A stretch of 64,000 bases of DNA. It comes from Prochlorococcus marinus CUG1433 (GTDB lineage Bacteria > Cyanobacteriota > Cyanobacteriia > PCC-6307 > Cyanobiaceae). The notes below the pieces were generated by a model, which saw nothing but the letters and a program-made list of their open reading frames with translations, was not told the DNA's origin and made no database searches. Both the position numbers and the translations under genes were made by a program. The DNA is taken from assembly GCA_017644425.1 (NCBI GenBank), contig JAEPLN010000001.1, forward strand, positions 186,001 to 250,000, in the 5' to 3' direction. Positions 1 through 8,837 of this stretch are shown piece by piece (position 1 is the stretch's first letter; every line of letters begins with the position of its first letter).

Positions 1-1
1 A

Positions 2-544
2 GGACTAGAGAGTTTGGAAACAATTAGGGTTTCATTAGACAAAAAAGGTGAACTTGATAAAGCTTTAAAAGATATTGATGCTTTGATAATTGCGACTGGA
101 GCGAGAGCATCAATAGATTTAACTGGTCCTGCAAAGGTTGATGCATTAGGTGTATACAGGCAATTAGAGAGTTGCAAAAGAGTTGGTATTAAAAGAGTTA
201 TTTTAGTTAGTTCCCTTTGTACTGGTAAATTATTTCACCCATTAAACCTATTTGGTTTAATTCTTATTTGGAAGAAATTAGGTGAAAACTTTCTACGAAA
301 TTCAAATTTTGAATGGACTATTATTAGACCTGGTGGATTAAAGGAAAATGAAGATATTAAATCAGAAAATATAAATTATTCAAAGGAGGATACTCAAATT
401 AATGGATCAATCCCAAGAAGATTAGTTGCGCAATGTTGTATAGATTCCTTAAAAAACAAAGAATCCATAAATAAGTTAATAGAAGTTACAAGTTCTAATG
501 ATAATAAAAAGATATCTTTTAAAAAAGCTATGCAAATGATTTAA
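2..544 (+). CDS. NAD(P)-binding SDR/NmrA-like protein, 5' truncated by the window edge
   Basis: The reading frame is open from the first bases of the window, so the true start lies upstream and the usual N-terminal GxxGxxG nucleotide-binding loop is not visible. What remains looks like the middle and end of an atypical short-chain dehydrogenase: a strand ending in ALIIATGA, the VILVSSLC strand after beta-5, a WTIIRPGGL segment typical of NmrA/SDR-a proteins, and a C-terminal part with RRLVAQCCIDSL. In cyanobacteria and plastids such proteins act in chlorophyll, quinone or photosystem assembly, but nothing here fixes the substrate. A TTG at position 14 could be read as a start, but an N-terminal Rossmann half would then be missing. 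Family fairly sure, function unknown. Confidence 0.75.
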   Translation, partial: GLESLETIRVSLDKKGELDKALKDIDALIIATGARASIDLTGPAKVDALGVYRQLESCKRVGIKRVILVSSLCTGKLFHPLNLFGLILIWKKLGENFLRNSNFEWTIIRPGGLKENEDIKSENINYSKEDTQINGSIPRRLVAQCCIDSLKNKESINKLIEVTSSNDNKKISFKKAMQMI

Positions 545-570
545 AAGATGTAAATATATAAATTAAAACT

Positions 571-759
571 ATGAAAATAAATCCCAAAATTGACGCATTA
601 CAATTAATGCTTACTGATTTAAGAACTAGAAATGAGCCAATAAGGCATAAAGCTGCATTCAAAGGCTGTCAACCAGAATTTCAAAGTCTTGTATCAAGAT
701 TAATAAAGCAGTTAGAGGACGAATTAGTTGCTGAAAAACTTCTTAATCGAGATAGTTAA
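571..759 (+). CDS. Small conserved-type cyanobacterial protein, 62 residues, unknown function
   Basis: An ATG-started short gene 26 bases after the SDR-like gene and on the same strand, so it may share its transcript. The protein is soluble, highly charged and predicted mostly helical (heptad-like pattern in the second half, SLVSRLIKQLEDELVAEKLL), with one cysteine and no signal peptide or membrane segment. I do not recognise a named family. Its coding-like composition, clean start and position between two other genes support it being real. It ends 8 bases from the 3' end of the convergent PPC-glutaredoxin gene. Confidence 0.7.
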   Translation: MKINPKIDALQLMLTDLRTRNEPIRHKAAFKGCQPEFQSLVSRLIKQLEDELVAEKLLNRDS

Positions 760-767
760 AAAATTGA

Positions 768-1379
768 TTACTTAAATGAACTTAAGTTATCTAATTTTGC
801 TTGTTCAGAAAGTTCATCATATCCTCCAAAAAATTTATTATCCAAAAATATTTGAGGGAAAGTATTATGGCTACTTTGTGCCATTATTTTTTGAAAGCTT
901 TCATCATTTTCTATTAAAGAAACTTCATGAGGAATAGATAAAGAATTAAGCAACCTAATTGCTCTTTTAGACCAAGGACAACCCTTTAAAATATATGCTT
1001 TTACCCGTGATTCATTTTTTAATAAATCATTACTTGAGATATTAATAATTTTTTGTTCAAAAGAAAGTAATAATATATCAGTACCTTTTTTTACAATACA
1101 TCCCTCCTCAAGATGCCCACCAAAGACATTACATCCCTCATCTGCAAAACTCAAATGTAAATGAACATCTCCATTATTAAAATGTCCATTTAAAGAAACG
1201 ATCTCTAGATTTCCCTCAAATTTATTTATCTCCTGATTTCCTGGGCATTGAATACAAACTTTTCTAAGATTACCAACCACTCCAGAAACATACCCGTATA
1301 AATTATTTGATAAAGAATATTCTTTAATTGAATTTATCAAATCAGATTCTGGAAATAGCTTTAGGCTATGAGGCTGCAT
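768..1379 (-). CDS. PPC (DUF296) domain fused to a glutaredoxin domain
   Basis: Residues 1 to about 115 match the PPC/DUF296 fold: an N-terminal LKLFPESDL segment, a YGYVSGVVGNL strand-turn, EIVSLNGHF, the metal-ligand-like VHLHLSF and the FGGHLEEGCIV segment. From about residue 126 to the end (203) there is a glutaredoxin: VKAYILKGCPWS with active-site C134-P-W-S137, a TFPQIF cis-proline loop (P175) and GGYDEL. The active site is of the CxxS (monothiol) kind. Bacterial PPC proteins are small trimers often called DNA-binding by analogy with plant AT-hook proteins, but this one has no AT-hook. The gene is one uninterrupted frame, so the fusion is not a frameshift product. A redox-sensing or glutathione-linked role is inference. 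Confidence 0.85.
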   Translation of the reverse strand: MQPHSLKLFPESDLINSIKEYSLSNNLYGYVSGVVGNLRKVCIQCPGNQEINKFEGNLEIVSLNGHFNNGDVHLHLSFADEGCNVFGGHLEEGCIVKKGTDILLLSFEQKIINISSNDLLKNESRVKAYILKGCPWSKRAIRLLNSLSIPHEVSLIENDESFQKIMAQSSHNTFPQIFLDNKFFGGYDELSEQAKLDNLSSFK

Positions 1380-1526
1380 TAGATATTAAGGAATAATTTT
1401 GTAATATAAAACATCATCATTCATAAAGCGAAGTTGAGTTTATAATCTTTAGGATTCAGATTTGAATTAAATTTTAGAATCTAGCATTAATAACCATTTA
1501 AAATTTTTACTAAAAATTTAAGCTTG

Positions 1527-1555
1527 TTGAGAGTGTAATATATTTTTTATATACA
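1527..1555 (+). promoter_or_regulatory. Candidate sigma-70-type promoter of pgsA
   Basis: TTGAGA (1527-1532), a 17-base spacer and TATACA (1550-1555) form a good -35/-10 pair. Transcription would be expected to begin near 1562, only about 3 bases before the TTG start used for pgsA, so the mRNA would be almost leaderless or the true start lies further in. Seen by eye; not tested against chance in AT-rich DNA. Confidence 0.4.
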
Positions 1556-1564
1556 AAAACTAAT

Positions 1565-2104
1565 TTGTTATTAAGAAAAAATCTTAAAAATTTGGCATTG
1601 AATATTCCCAACTTATTATCGATATCTCGCCTTTTCCTTGTATTTCCATTAATACTTTTTTTAGAAATTAACAGACCTTTTTATGTCTTTATATTGATTA
1701 TTATTGGAGGATTGACTGATTATTTTGACGGGTTAATTGCAAGGAAATTTAATCTTAAAACCAGATTAGGAGCTATCCTTGATCCCTTAAGCGATAAAGT
1801 ATTCTATTTAATTCCTTTAACCTTCCTTTGTAAAAATAATTACATACCTTTCTGGTCTTTGTCATTAATTTTATTTAGAGAATTAATTATCTCTAGCCTA
1901 AGGAACTCTACAAAAGACGGTTTACCAGCATCTATGTTAGGTAAATATAAAACATTTTTCTTTTTTATTTCAGTAATTACCTTCTTTACACCATTAAAAA
2001 TTAGCTTATTGAATAATTTGGCTTTAATTTTTTATTGGTTAGGATTCATCCTAACTTTTATGACTTTATTAGGCTATTTAAGAATTAAAAAGAATATTAT
2101 CTGA
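1565..2104 (+). CDS. pgsA: CDP-diacylglycerol--glycerol-3-phosphate 3-phosphatidyltransferase
   Basis: Integral membrane enzyme making phosphatidylglycerol phosphate from CDP-diacylglycerol and glycerol-3-phosphate; phosphatidylglycerol is required in thylakoids and photosystems. The full CDP-alcohol phosphotransferase signature is present: D52-x2-D55-G-x2-A59-R60-x8-G69-x3-D73-x3-D77. About five hydrophobic segments span the 179 residues, the family's usual size. The N-terminal NIPNLLSISRL stretch is typical. No ATG precedes the conserved region, so the start is TTG at 1565 (or a TTG a little downstream). The 3' end overlaps the convergent epimerase gene by 27 bases. Confidence 0.92.
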   Translation: MLLRKNLKNLALNIPNLLSISRLFLVFPLILFLEINRPFYVFILIIIGGLTDYFDGLIARKFNLKTRLGAILDPLSDKVFYLIPLTFLCKNNYIPFWSLSLILFRELIISSLRNSTKDGLPASMLGKYKTFFFFISVITFFTPLKISLLNNLALIFYWLGFILTFMTLLGYLRIKKNII

Positions 2105-3004
2105 ATTCTCATCAAACTGCTCACTCTTTTTATTATTAAAATCATTCACAAAACTATCCTTTAAACCATTAAGTAAATCAAAAGTTGGCACCCACTCCAA
2201 ATCACGTTTTATCTTAGAGATATCAGTCTGATAATGATTTAATCTAATTGGAAATCCCTTTCGAGATTTAGGATCTAATTTTTGATAATCAAATGTTCTT
2301 AAAGAAATCTCATTTTGGTTTAATCCAAGAACATTCGCGCATAAATAAATTAAACCCTTTATTGTTACTCCTTTTTCACCTGAACAGTTGTAAATATTAT
2401 TTTTTGAATTTTCAAAATTTACGCACCTAATCATTACATCAGTTAAATCAGAAACATGGCCTAGCTGAGTAATTAAAGACCCGTCACCAGGGATTGGTAT
2501 AGATTTTTTAGTAAATAACCTTTCAAAAAACCAATTTTCAATTTTATTATAATTTCCTGGTCCATAAATATAAGTAGGTCTAAAACTTGTGAAAGGAATT
2601 TTTTGGTTTTTTAACCAATTTTCTGTCTCAAACTTTCCTTTGTGCCTACTATCTGGATCAATTGGGTCAACTTCGGACAAGGGTAGTTCACAATTATCTT
2701 TATAAACACCTGCAGAGCTGACATATATATATCTCTGGAAAGAGTTATCTAAATTTCCTAAAAGAAGTTTGGTTTGTTCTAACTCTCGTCCAGAAATATC
2801 ATAAACAACATCATACTTTCTATTTCTTAGCTTGACGATATCTTCTGAATTATTTCTATCACCCTTAATTAAATTTGTTTTTTCAGGATTACTTTTATTA
2901 CCTCTTGTGAAAATATCAATATCATAATTTTTACTTAATAACTTTCCAACCAAAGATTTGCCAACAAATCTAGTGCCACCCATTACAAGAATTTTCATAT
3001 TCAA
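2078..3004 (-). CDS. Extended SDR: NAD-dependent epimerase / CSP41-like protein
   Basis: A 308-residue extended short-chain dehydrogenase. The N-terminus reads KILVMGGTRFVGKSL, the glycine loop with the GGTRFVG spelling typical of the CSP41 (chloroplast stem-loop binding protein) branch; further on are YVSSAGVY (catalytic Ser) and a FRPTYIYGPGN segment after the sugar-site tyrosine region. Plastid CSP41 proteins bind or cleave RNA and stabilise transcripts, while other members are UDP-sugar epimerases; the sequence alone does not decide. ATG start at 3004. The C-terminal tail after about residue 285 is low-complexity and acidic/asparagine-rich. Divergent from hisA, with 85 bases between the starts. 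Confidence 0.8.
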   Translation of the reverse strand: MNMKILVMGGTRFVGKSLVGKLLSKNYDIDIFTRGNKSNPEKTNLIKGDRNNSEDIVKLRNRKYDVVYDISGRELEQTKLLLGNLDNSFQRYIYVSSAGVYKDNCELPLSEVDPIDPDSRHKGKFETENWLKNQKIPFTSFRPTYIYGPGNYNKIENWFFERLFTKKSIPIPGDGSLITQLGHVSDLTDVMIRCVNFENSKNNIYNCSGEKGVTIKGLIYLCANVLGLNQNEISLRTFDYQKLDPKSRKGFPIRLNHYQTDISKIKRDLEWVPTFDLLNGLKDSFVNDFNNKKSEQFDENSDNILFNS

Positions 3005-3089
3005 ATAATATTTAACTGAAGTAGTAATCTTAAATAGAATTACATATTGAATAGTACTACTAATAAGTAATTAAAGTAAGGATGATTCT

Positions 3090-3857
3090 ATGGACCTAAT
3101 ACCAGCAATTGATTTAATGAATGGTAAGTGTGTAAGGCTTTTTAAAGGCGACTTTAATAAAAGAAAAGACTTTACCAAAGAGCCTCATGAGCAAGCTAAA
3201 TTTTGGGAAAGAGAAGGGGCTAAATATTTACATATAGTTGATTTGGATGCCGCAAAAACTGGGTTACCAACAAACGACAAATCAATAAAAAAGATTGCAA
3301 AAACAGTTAATATACCTATTCAAATAGGTGGGGGGATAAGGTCTCAAGAAAGGATAGAACAATTATTTTCTTATGGTATTGAGAAAGTTATCATGGGAAC
3401 CTCTGCAATAGAAAATAAAGAACTAGTTAAAGACTTATCAAATAAATTTCCTGGAAGGATAATTGTTGGGATAGATGCCAAAGATGGAAAAGTTAGTACA
3501 AGGGGATGGCTTGAGCAATCTAATATTTTTGCCACAGATCTAGTAAAGGAGTTTTCTTCATTTAAAATAGCTAGTTTTATTGTTACAGATATAAATACAG
3601 ATGGGACATTAGAAGGAACAAATGAAGAATTCATAAAAAGCATACTCGAAATTACAGATATTCCAGTAATAGCCTCAGGAGGTGTTGGTTCAATTTCTGA
3701 TTTATTATCGTTAATAAAATTTGAAAACTCTGGACTCTTTGGAGTGATTGTAGGTAAAGCTCTATATGAAAATAAATTCACGATCAACGAAGCGAATAAT
3801 ATATTCTCATCAGAGAGATTAAATGACTTTGATTTAAACAGAAATTACTACGCTTAA
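3090..3857 (+). CDS. hisA: Phosphoribosylformimino-5-aminoimidazole carboxamide ribotide isomerase (HisA)
   Basis: Fourth step of histidine synthesis: Amadori isomerisation of ProFAR to PRFAR in the cytoplasm. The 255-residue TIM barrel shows both HisA phosphate-site halves: PAIDLMNGKCVRLFKGD with catalytic-type Asp8 at the start, and QIGGGIR plus ASGGVGS in the first and second half-barrels. The second conserved acid lies in VGIDAKDG near residue 129, followed by the STRGW motif that separates HisA from HisF. ATG start with a GGATGATT stretch a few bases upstream. Stand-alone; no other his gene is in the window. Confidence 0.97.
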   Translation: MDLIPAIDLMNGKCVRLFKGDFNKRKDFTKEPHEQAKFWEREGAKYLHIVDLDAAKTGLPTNDKSIKKIAKTVNIPIQIGGGIRSQERIEQLFSYGIEKVIMGTSAIENKELVKDLSNKFPGRIIVGIDAKDGKVSTRGWLEQSNIFATDLVKEFSSFKIASFIVTDINTDGTLEGTNEEFIKSILEITDIPVIASGGVGSISDLLSLIKFENSGLFGVIVGKALYENKFTINEANNIFSSERLNDFDLNRNYYA

Positions 3858-3936
3858 AAGAGTATAAAAATTGATTTAAGGCTGGTGTTCGCAGTAATTG
3901 TTAGTTAATTTTGTATAAGAGATAAGAAATCTAGTC

Positions 3937-5553
3937 TTGGAATTAATTACAAAAAAATCGATATTGATTATTGCTCCAAGCTTAATAGCAGAATCTTTAT
4001 CGCTTAAGTTAACATCAATAGACCAAAATTTAGACATTAATTTTAAAAATGGAATAGGTGATAAAACTCCGGATTTAGTAATATGGAATGTTCTTAATTT
4101 CCAATCAGAAGATCTTTTAAGGTTAGAATTATTAAAATTAAGAGAAAGATATAATGAGTCAAAATTTCTTATAATTCTCTCTGGCGAACTTCTTTATGAA
4201 TCAAATAACCCTCCATCGTTAAATACTGAAGGTTTTCTTTTAAATCCCAGTGCAGAAAAAGTTCTTGAATCTATTAATACCATTTTAAATGGAGGAAGGG
4301 TATTTGATATTGGAAATAATTCCCGTGTTCAATTAAACAAAAATAAACCTCTGTCTTTTAGTCAAAAAATTCTAACTTCAGGCCTTAAACAAATAGATTC
4401 TGAAATTAATTATATATTCAAATATGTAAACTCTGATTCAACACCAGAATTTTATAAATTCATTTTAAAAGGAAGATTAAGAGAACTTATTACTGCAAAA
4501 TCTTTTCTAATTTTCTTATGGGGTAATTCACTAGAACTTTATACAGAGGCAGTTTACACTGAAAACAAAATTAATCTTGAAAATAAGAGCACTGTATTCA
4601 TCAAAGATAAAAACACCACAGAAATATGGAATTTAATTTTAGATAGACTAAAAGAAAGGTATAGCTCAACTAACTTACAAGTTGAATTTAATAATTCATC
4701 AATAATTCTTTCTGGGATAAAGAAAGAATTCATTTCAAGACTAATTTGCAAAATGTTAGATGAGCTAGATAATTTAGTAAAAAATATTAAGGAAAACTAT
4801 AAAGAGAAAGATTTTAAAGATGATTTAAATTCTCTTATAAAAGAACTTAAAGTCAATACAATTTCAAATATTACAGACAGTTATTTTAGATTAAAAAAAG
4901 AAGGCAAGTCTGTTTCAATAAATGATTTTATTTATAGTGAAGTAAGTTGCGAAGAGATAGATAGAGAATCGCATGAATCAATAATGTTTATTGAGCCAAT
5001 TATTAAAAATGAAGCTCTTGACTATGATGGAAAATTACTCCTTCTATATGAAACAGAATCGTTTTTGATACTTGAAAATATAATCTCAAATTGGACAATA
5101 AGGAACTGTAATTTATTAGCTTCAGAAATCTTTAATATTTGTTCTTCTTGGCCTGAATTAAGGACTGTACTTATAAATCCTGAATTACAATCGACAAGAA
5201 ATTTTGAAAGATTTAGAAATAATATTAATAACTATAATCGCTGGCATGACTATATTTATATGCCTATCTATTTGTATGAGAGTAAACGAGAATATATTGA
5301 TATTATCGATAAAAAATTTACTCGATACTTCAAAAATGAAAATAGGGAGAAAGAATTAGAGAATCTAGAATGGCTACAAAAACAAGTTACATTGTTAGTT
5401 GAGATAAGAGATGCCGTAGCACCTCAGTTAGAAGTTGTTGTAAAATATATCGGTAATCTTTTCGTAACTTTCCTTACAAAGGTCGTTGGCAAAGCTATCG
5501 GTTTAGTTGGGAAAGGAATCCTTCAAGGATTAGGAAGGTCAAGTTCAAAGTAA
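3937..5553 (+). CDS. DUF3685 family protein (cyanobacterial, 538 residues)
   Basis: A large protein with a receiver-like N-terminal part (KSILIIAPS, then PDLVIWN and KFLIILSGE strands, up to about residue 130), a long variable helical middle, and a conserved C-terminal segment from about residue 420 ending in glycine-rich helices (VGKAIGLVGKGILQGLG). I recognise the C-terminal half as DUF3685, found in cyanobacteria and plastid-bearing eukaryotes; its function is not known to me. The receiver-like part lacks a clear phosphorylation aspartate context. Start is TTG; no ATG fits. It opens a forward cluster with only 14 bases to the next gene. Confidence 0.75.
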   Translation: MELITKKSILIIAPSLIAESLSLKLTSIDQNLDINFKNGIGDKTPDLVIWNVLNFQSEDLLRLELLKLRERYNESKFLIILSGELLYESNNPPSLNTEGFLLNPSAEKVLESINTILNGGRVFDIGNNSRVQLNKNKPLSFSQKILTSGLKQIDSEINYIFKYVNSDSTPEFYKFILKGRLRELITAKSFLIFLWGNSLELYTEAVYTENKINLENKSTVFIKDKNTTEIWNLILDRLKERYSSTNLQVEFNNSSIILSGIKKEFISRLICKMLDELDNLVKNIKENYKEKDFKDDLNSLIKELKVNTISNITDSYFRLKKEGKSVSINDFIYSEVSCEEIDRESHESIMFIEPIIKNEALDYDGKLLLLYETESFLILENIISNWTIRNCNLLASEIFNICSSWPELRTVLINPELQSTRNFERFRNNINNYNRWHDYIYMPIYLYESKREYIDIIDKKFTRYFKNENREKELENLEWLQKQVTLLVEIRDAVAPQLEVVVKYIGNLFVTFLTKVVGKAIGLVGKGILQGLGRSSSK

Positions 5554-5567
5554 GTTTTTAAACTTTA

Positions 5568-6116
5568 ATGAAAATAGTTCAATGGATCCTAATAGCATTA
5601 ATTTTCTTAAGTCCATATAAAGCAAATGCCTCCAGAGATTCTGACAGTTACGATGGCAACATCTTTCCTATATACGCAGGTAATGGGGCTATAGTTCCTC
5701 CCCAGACAACTCTTCAGGAATCATTAAAAAATAAAAGAGTTGCAGTTTTATTTTTTTATCTTGACGACAGTTCAGATAGTAAAGCTATGGCTCCGATAAT
5801 TTCTGGTTTAGATTTGATATGGAGAAATAATATAGATATCATTGCTCTAACTACAGATGAATTACAGGATAAAGAAAAGTCTGATCTTAGAAATCAACCT
5901 AATTATTATTGGAACGGATTAATTCCACAAACCATTATTTTAAATAGTGATGGAGAAGTGCAATATGATAAAAATGGAATGGTTAACATAGATGAATTAA
6001 ACAAAGTTATAGGAGATTTAATAGGAATTGAAATAAATGATACGGAATTTTCTGTAGAAAGTTTTAATGAATACAACAGTATCATTTCTGAAAAAAAATA
6101 TAACAACAAAAATTAA
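5568..6116 (+). CDS. Exported or thylakoid thioredoxin-fold protein without cysteines
   Basis: A 182-residue protein starting with a signal peptide (KIVQWILIALIFLSPYKANA, cleavage expected after ANA). The mature part has thioredoxin-fold elements: a VAVLFFYLDDSSDSK strand-helix where CxxC would sit, DIIALTTDEL, and a GLIPQTIILNSDGEV segment with the cis-proline position. There is no cysteine anywhere, so it cannot act as a disulfide oxidoreductase; similar cyanobacterial proteins are annotated as thylakoid membrane or lumen proteins of unknown role. It sits 14 bases after DUF3685 and 9 bases before the CofE-like gene, so cotranscription is likely. Confidence 0.7.
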   Translation: MKIVQWILIALIFLSPYKANASRDSDSYDGNIFPIYAGNGAIVPPQTTLQESLKNKRVAVLFFYLDDSSDSKAMAPIISGLDLIWRNNIDIIALTTDELQDKEKSDLRNQPNYYWNGLIPQTIILNSDGEVQYDKNGMVNIDELNKVIGDLIGIEINDTEFSVESFNEYNSIISEKKYNNKN

Positions 6117-6125
6117 TTTAGAAAA

Positions 6126-7292
6126 ATGATATTAATAAATATCCTCTTAGTTCTTTTAATTTTTTTAACTCTTTCAGATTTATATATTAAAAACTCACCA
6201 AAATCAAAGTTAAATCTGGTACCTATAAATTACAAAATTAAAAAAAAGGATGGTTTAAACGAATTAATTATTGATTTAAAAATAACTAATAAAAGTAAAA
6301 CCAAAGAGACGATGGTATCTAATATAAATTTTGAATTAGATTTTTTTAAAAATAAAGGTAACGAATATTGCCAAAATTTAAACTATCAAGAAGATATTTA
6401 TATATATGAAAATAATAAAATTAAGAATTTAAATAATTATTGGCCAACAACAATTATCAAGTCAAATGCAGAATTATTTGTAAGAATCATATATAAATTT
6501 AGGAATGATAATTTTAGAAAAAAAATAAAATATCTATGGTTAAAAGTATTTTGGGAGAACTATGGACATTTTGGTATTTCAAATAATAAGGATTGTTTTT
6601 TAATTAATTTAGATGGCCAAAAACAAAAGCCGAAAGAAGTTTTTGAAATTCCTTTAAATAATAAATACAAAGCTTTTGCTATTAAAACTCATTTACTTGG
6701 TTGCTTCGATAACCCAGTAAATACTGTGATTGAATACAGCAAAGGAATTGTAGAAAAAAATGATATTTTAACAATCGGTGAGAGTCCGCTAGCGATTATG
6801 CAAAATAGATATATTTCCCCTCAAAATTTAAAATATAGTTTATTTTCGAAAGCTTTATGTTATTTTTTTCACCCTACAAGCAGTCTCGCAACAGCTTGCG
6901 GCATGCAATTATTAATAAATAGAATCGGAGTCACAAGAATAACCTTTGCACTATTTGTTGGATTTCTCTTCAAATTAGTTGGTATTAAGGGTATGTTTTA
7001 TAGGCTAACTGGTTCAGAATCATCTCTCATTGATGATATAAGCGGTACAGTTAAACCCTACGACAAGAGTATAGTTTTGGGTCCTCTCAATCCGGAGTTA
7101 TTTTGTAGAGAGGTCTCGAAGCATCTGAATATAAATGTTGCTGTAGTAGATGTTAATGATCTTGGAGGTGTGAAAGTGTTAGCTAGTTCAAATAAAGCAG
7201 TAAATAAAATACTCAAAAGAAACTTAATTTCTAATCCGGCTGGCAATGGAGATGAAAAAACCCCTATAGTATTAATAAGAGAAAAAAAGTAA
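6126..7292 (+). CDS. CofE-like F420-0:gamma-glutamyl ligase family protein with an N-terminal membrane anchor
   Basis: 388 residues. The first about 20 residues form a membrane helix (ILINILLVLLIFLTLSDLYI), followed by an Ig- or jelly-roll-like region to about residue 165. The second half matches the CofE family: YKAFAIKTHLLGCFDN, KNDILTIGESPLAIMQNR, GMQLLINRIGVTRIT, a SSLIDDISGTVKPYDKSIVLGP segment (split here from longer conserved run) and NVAVVDVNDLGGVKVLASS. CofE adds glutamates to the deazaflavin cofactor F420, which cyanobacteria are not known to make in full, so the real substrate is open. Cotranscribed with its neighbours; the next ATG follows the stop codon directly. Confidence 0.75.
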   Translation: MILINILLVLLIFLTLSDLYIKNSPKSKLNLVPINYKIKKKDGLNELIIDLKITNKSKTKETMVSNINFELDFFKNKGNEYCQNLNYQEDIYIYENNKIKNLNNYWPTTIIKSNAELFVRIIYKFRNDNFRKKIKYLWLKVFWENYGHFGISNNKDCFLINLDGQKQKPKEVFEIPLNNKYKAFAIKTHLLGCFDNPVNTVIEYSKGIVEKNDILTIGESPLAIMQNRYISPQNLKYSLFSKALCYFFHPTSSLATACGMQLLINRIGVTRITFALFVGFLFKLVGIKGMFYRLTGSESSLIDDISGTVKPYDKSIVLGPLNPELFCREVSKHLNINVAVVDVNDLGGVKVLASSNKAVNKILKRNLISNPAGNGDEKTPIVLIREKK

Positions 7293-8348
7293 ATGAAAAA
7301 AGATACCTCTTATTCTTTTCGATCTAAAAAAGGAATGGAAGTAACTTTTGAAGAACTTCATATAAGACACATTAACCTTTTAATAGATATCAAAAATAAG
7401 GAATTGAATAATTGGTTTTTAAAGATGGCAATTATAAACACCTTTGATGACTTAAAAATTTTTTTAAATAACCTTAAGAAAAATAAAAATAAATGCATAA
7501 TTGCTATATATGGAAACGAAATTATTGGTTATTTGAATATTTTTCCTTTAAACAAAAAAGAGACTTGCTTAAAAATATCTAAGCCCAAGTTGATTAACAA
7601 CAAGTGTCCTTTAACAGATAAACAATTAACTTTAGGATTGATAAAAAAATCTATCTCAATAAAAGACATCAAAACTTCAAGTTGGATAATTAACGCTGAT
7701 ATAAATAATGTTGACCTCATATCAACCTCCAGAGAATTAGGCTTTCAACCGTTAGGAGAAATAATACTTTGGGATGGTTCTGATCTAAATAAATCTATAA
7801 AGCAAAATACCAATGCTTATGCATTAATTAATGAATTCCAAAACATTAATAAACAAAATATATTAAAAATACTTAATTTCATAAGATCAAATCAATCTCC
7901 CTTAATAAGAAATATTTTAGATTTTGATCAAGACGATATTCTTAAAAGAAATAACTCTAAAAGTGGTGCCTTAATATATGAAAATTCAGTTTTATGTACC
8001 ATTTTTAAAGATATAAATTATCAAAACGAAGAAATTTATACTTTAACTATAAGTAGATATTGGGATAAGAGGTTCAATTCTATATTAAAAGAATTTATAA
8101 AAAGATTTTTTGAAAAATCACCTATTTCATATTTAAAAACCTACAAAGAAAATTCTGAATTAAATCTTTTTCTCGAGGAATGTAATCTTAAAGAAAAAAA
8201 TCAAGAAATAATTCTTATCAGGAACACAATAGTTAAGAATGAAGCCAAACAAGTAAATATAATAAATCAATCTTTAGAATCAATCTTTGAAAAATTAAGT
8301 CCACAAGGTAATCCATATCCATCTCCTTTTCCATTAAAAACAAAGTGA
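7293..8348 (+). CDS. GNAT-like acetyltransferase-related protein, 351 residues
   Basis: The ATG starts immediately after the stop codon of the CofE-like gene, which points to translational coupling. The N-terminal 160 residues resemble a GNAT fold: [20 protein letters not shown] as the beta-4 region, a [19 protein letters not shown] stretch, and a [12 protein letters not shown] strand like the end of GNAT domains. The rest, to residue 351, is lysine/asparagine-rich and has no motif I recognise. It may be an inactive or specialised acetyltransferase confined to picocyanobacteria. The C-terminus [10 protein letters not shown] is short and proline-rich. It overlaps ruvX by 4 bases. Confidence 0.6.
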   Translation: MKKDTSYSFRSKKGMEVTFEELHIRHINLLIDIKNKELNNWFLKMAIINTFDDLKIFLNNLKKNKNKCIIAIYGNEIIGYLNIFPLNKKETCLKISKPKLINNKCPLTDKQLTLGLIKKSISIKDIKTSSWIINADINNVDLISTSRELGFQPLGEIILWDGSDLNKSIKQNTNAYALINEFQNINKQNILKILNFIRSNQSPLIRNILDFDQDDILKRNNSKSGALIYENSVLCTIFKDINYQNEEIYTLTISRYWDKRFNSILKEFIKRFFEKSPISYLKTYKENSELNLFLEECNLKEKNQEIILIRNTIVKNEAKQVNIINQSLESIFEKLSPQGNPYPSPFPLKTK

Positions 8349-8806
8349 AATTTTGCAAACCCAAACCCAAGTCAATTTTGAGTTTGGATATAGGTACCAA
8401 AAGAATAGGTTTAGCTTATTGTGATCCCCTATGTATAACATCAAATATACTTCCAGCAGTAAAACGTTTTGAAAATAATCAAGAGATTAAAATCATCAGA
8501 AATTATATAAATGAATATAATTTAACTGGATTTATTGTGGGTATTCCACTAGATGAGAGAGGTCAAATGACCACTCAAGCTATTGACTGTAAAAATTACG
8601 GTCAATTACTTTCAAATGAATTAAAGCTTCCATTTTCTTACGTCAACGAACATAGTTCAACTTGGGAATCTTCAAATAGATTTGGAATAAAAAAAGATAA
8701 GTCAGGATTGATTGATAGTTTTTCAGCAAAAATAATACTTGAACAATGGATCGAAGAAGGTCCTGAATTAGAAGAATTAGCTGGTAAACGTCAGATAAAA
8801 TATTAA
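8345..8806 (+). CDS. ruvX: Putative pre-16S rRNA nuclease / Holliday junction resolvase (YqgF/RuvX)
   Basis: 153 residues of the RNase H-like YqgF family. Catalytic-type acids are in place: [14 protein letters not shown] (first Asp), YVNEHSST (Glu), and [13 protein letters not shown] (last Asp); the [12 protein letters not shown] loop is also typical. In E. coli YqgF trims the 5' end of 16S rRNA; a resolvase role has also been proposed. The GTG start overlaps the preceding stop (GTGA), so translation is probably coupled. Normal family length. Confidence 0.93.
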   Translation: MKFCKPKPKSILSLDIGTKRIGLAYCDPLCITSNILPAVKRFENNQEIKIIRNYINEYNLTGFIVGIPLDERGQMTTQAIDCKNYGQLLSNELKLPFSYVNEHSSTWESSNRFGIKKDKSGLIDSFSAKIILEQWIEEGPELEELAGKRQIKY

Positions 8807-8837
8807 TATTAATATTAAGTAGGATAGATTATTTTAA

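Noticed and set aside
3020-3061. AGTAGTA/TACTACT inverted repeat between the epimerase and hisA
   Set aside because: Spaced too far apart for a typical operator and not the GTA-N8-TAC pattern of NtcA; plausible by chance.
3371-3787. 138-codon minus-strand open frame
   Set aside because: Antisense shadow of hisA.
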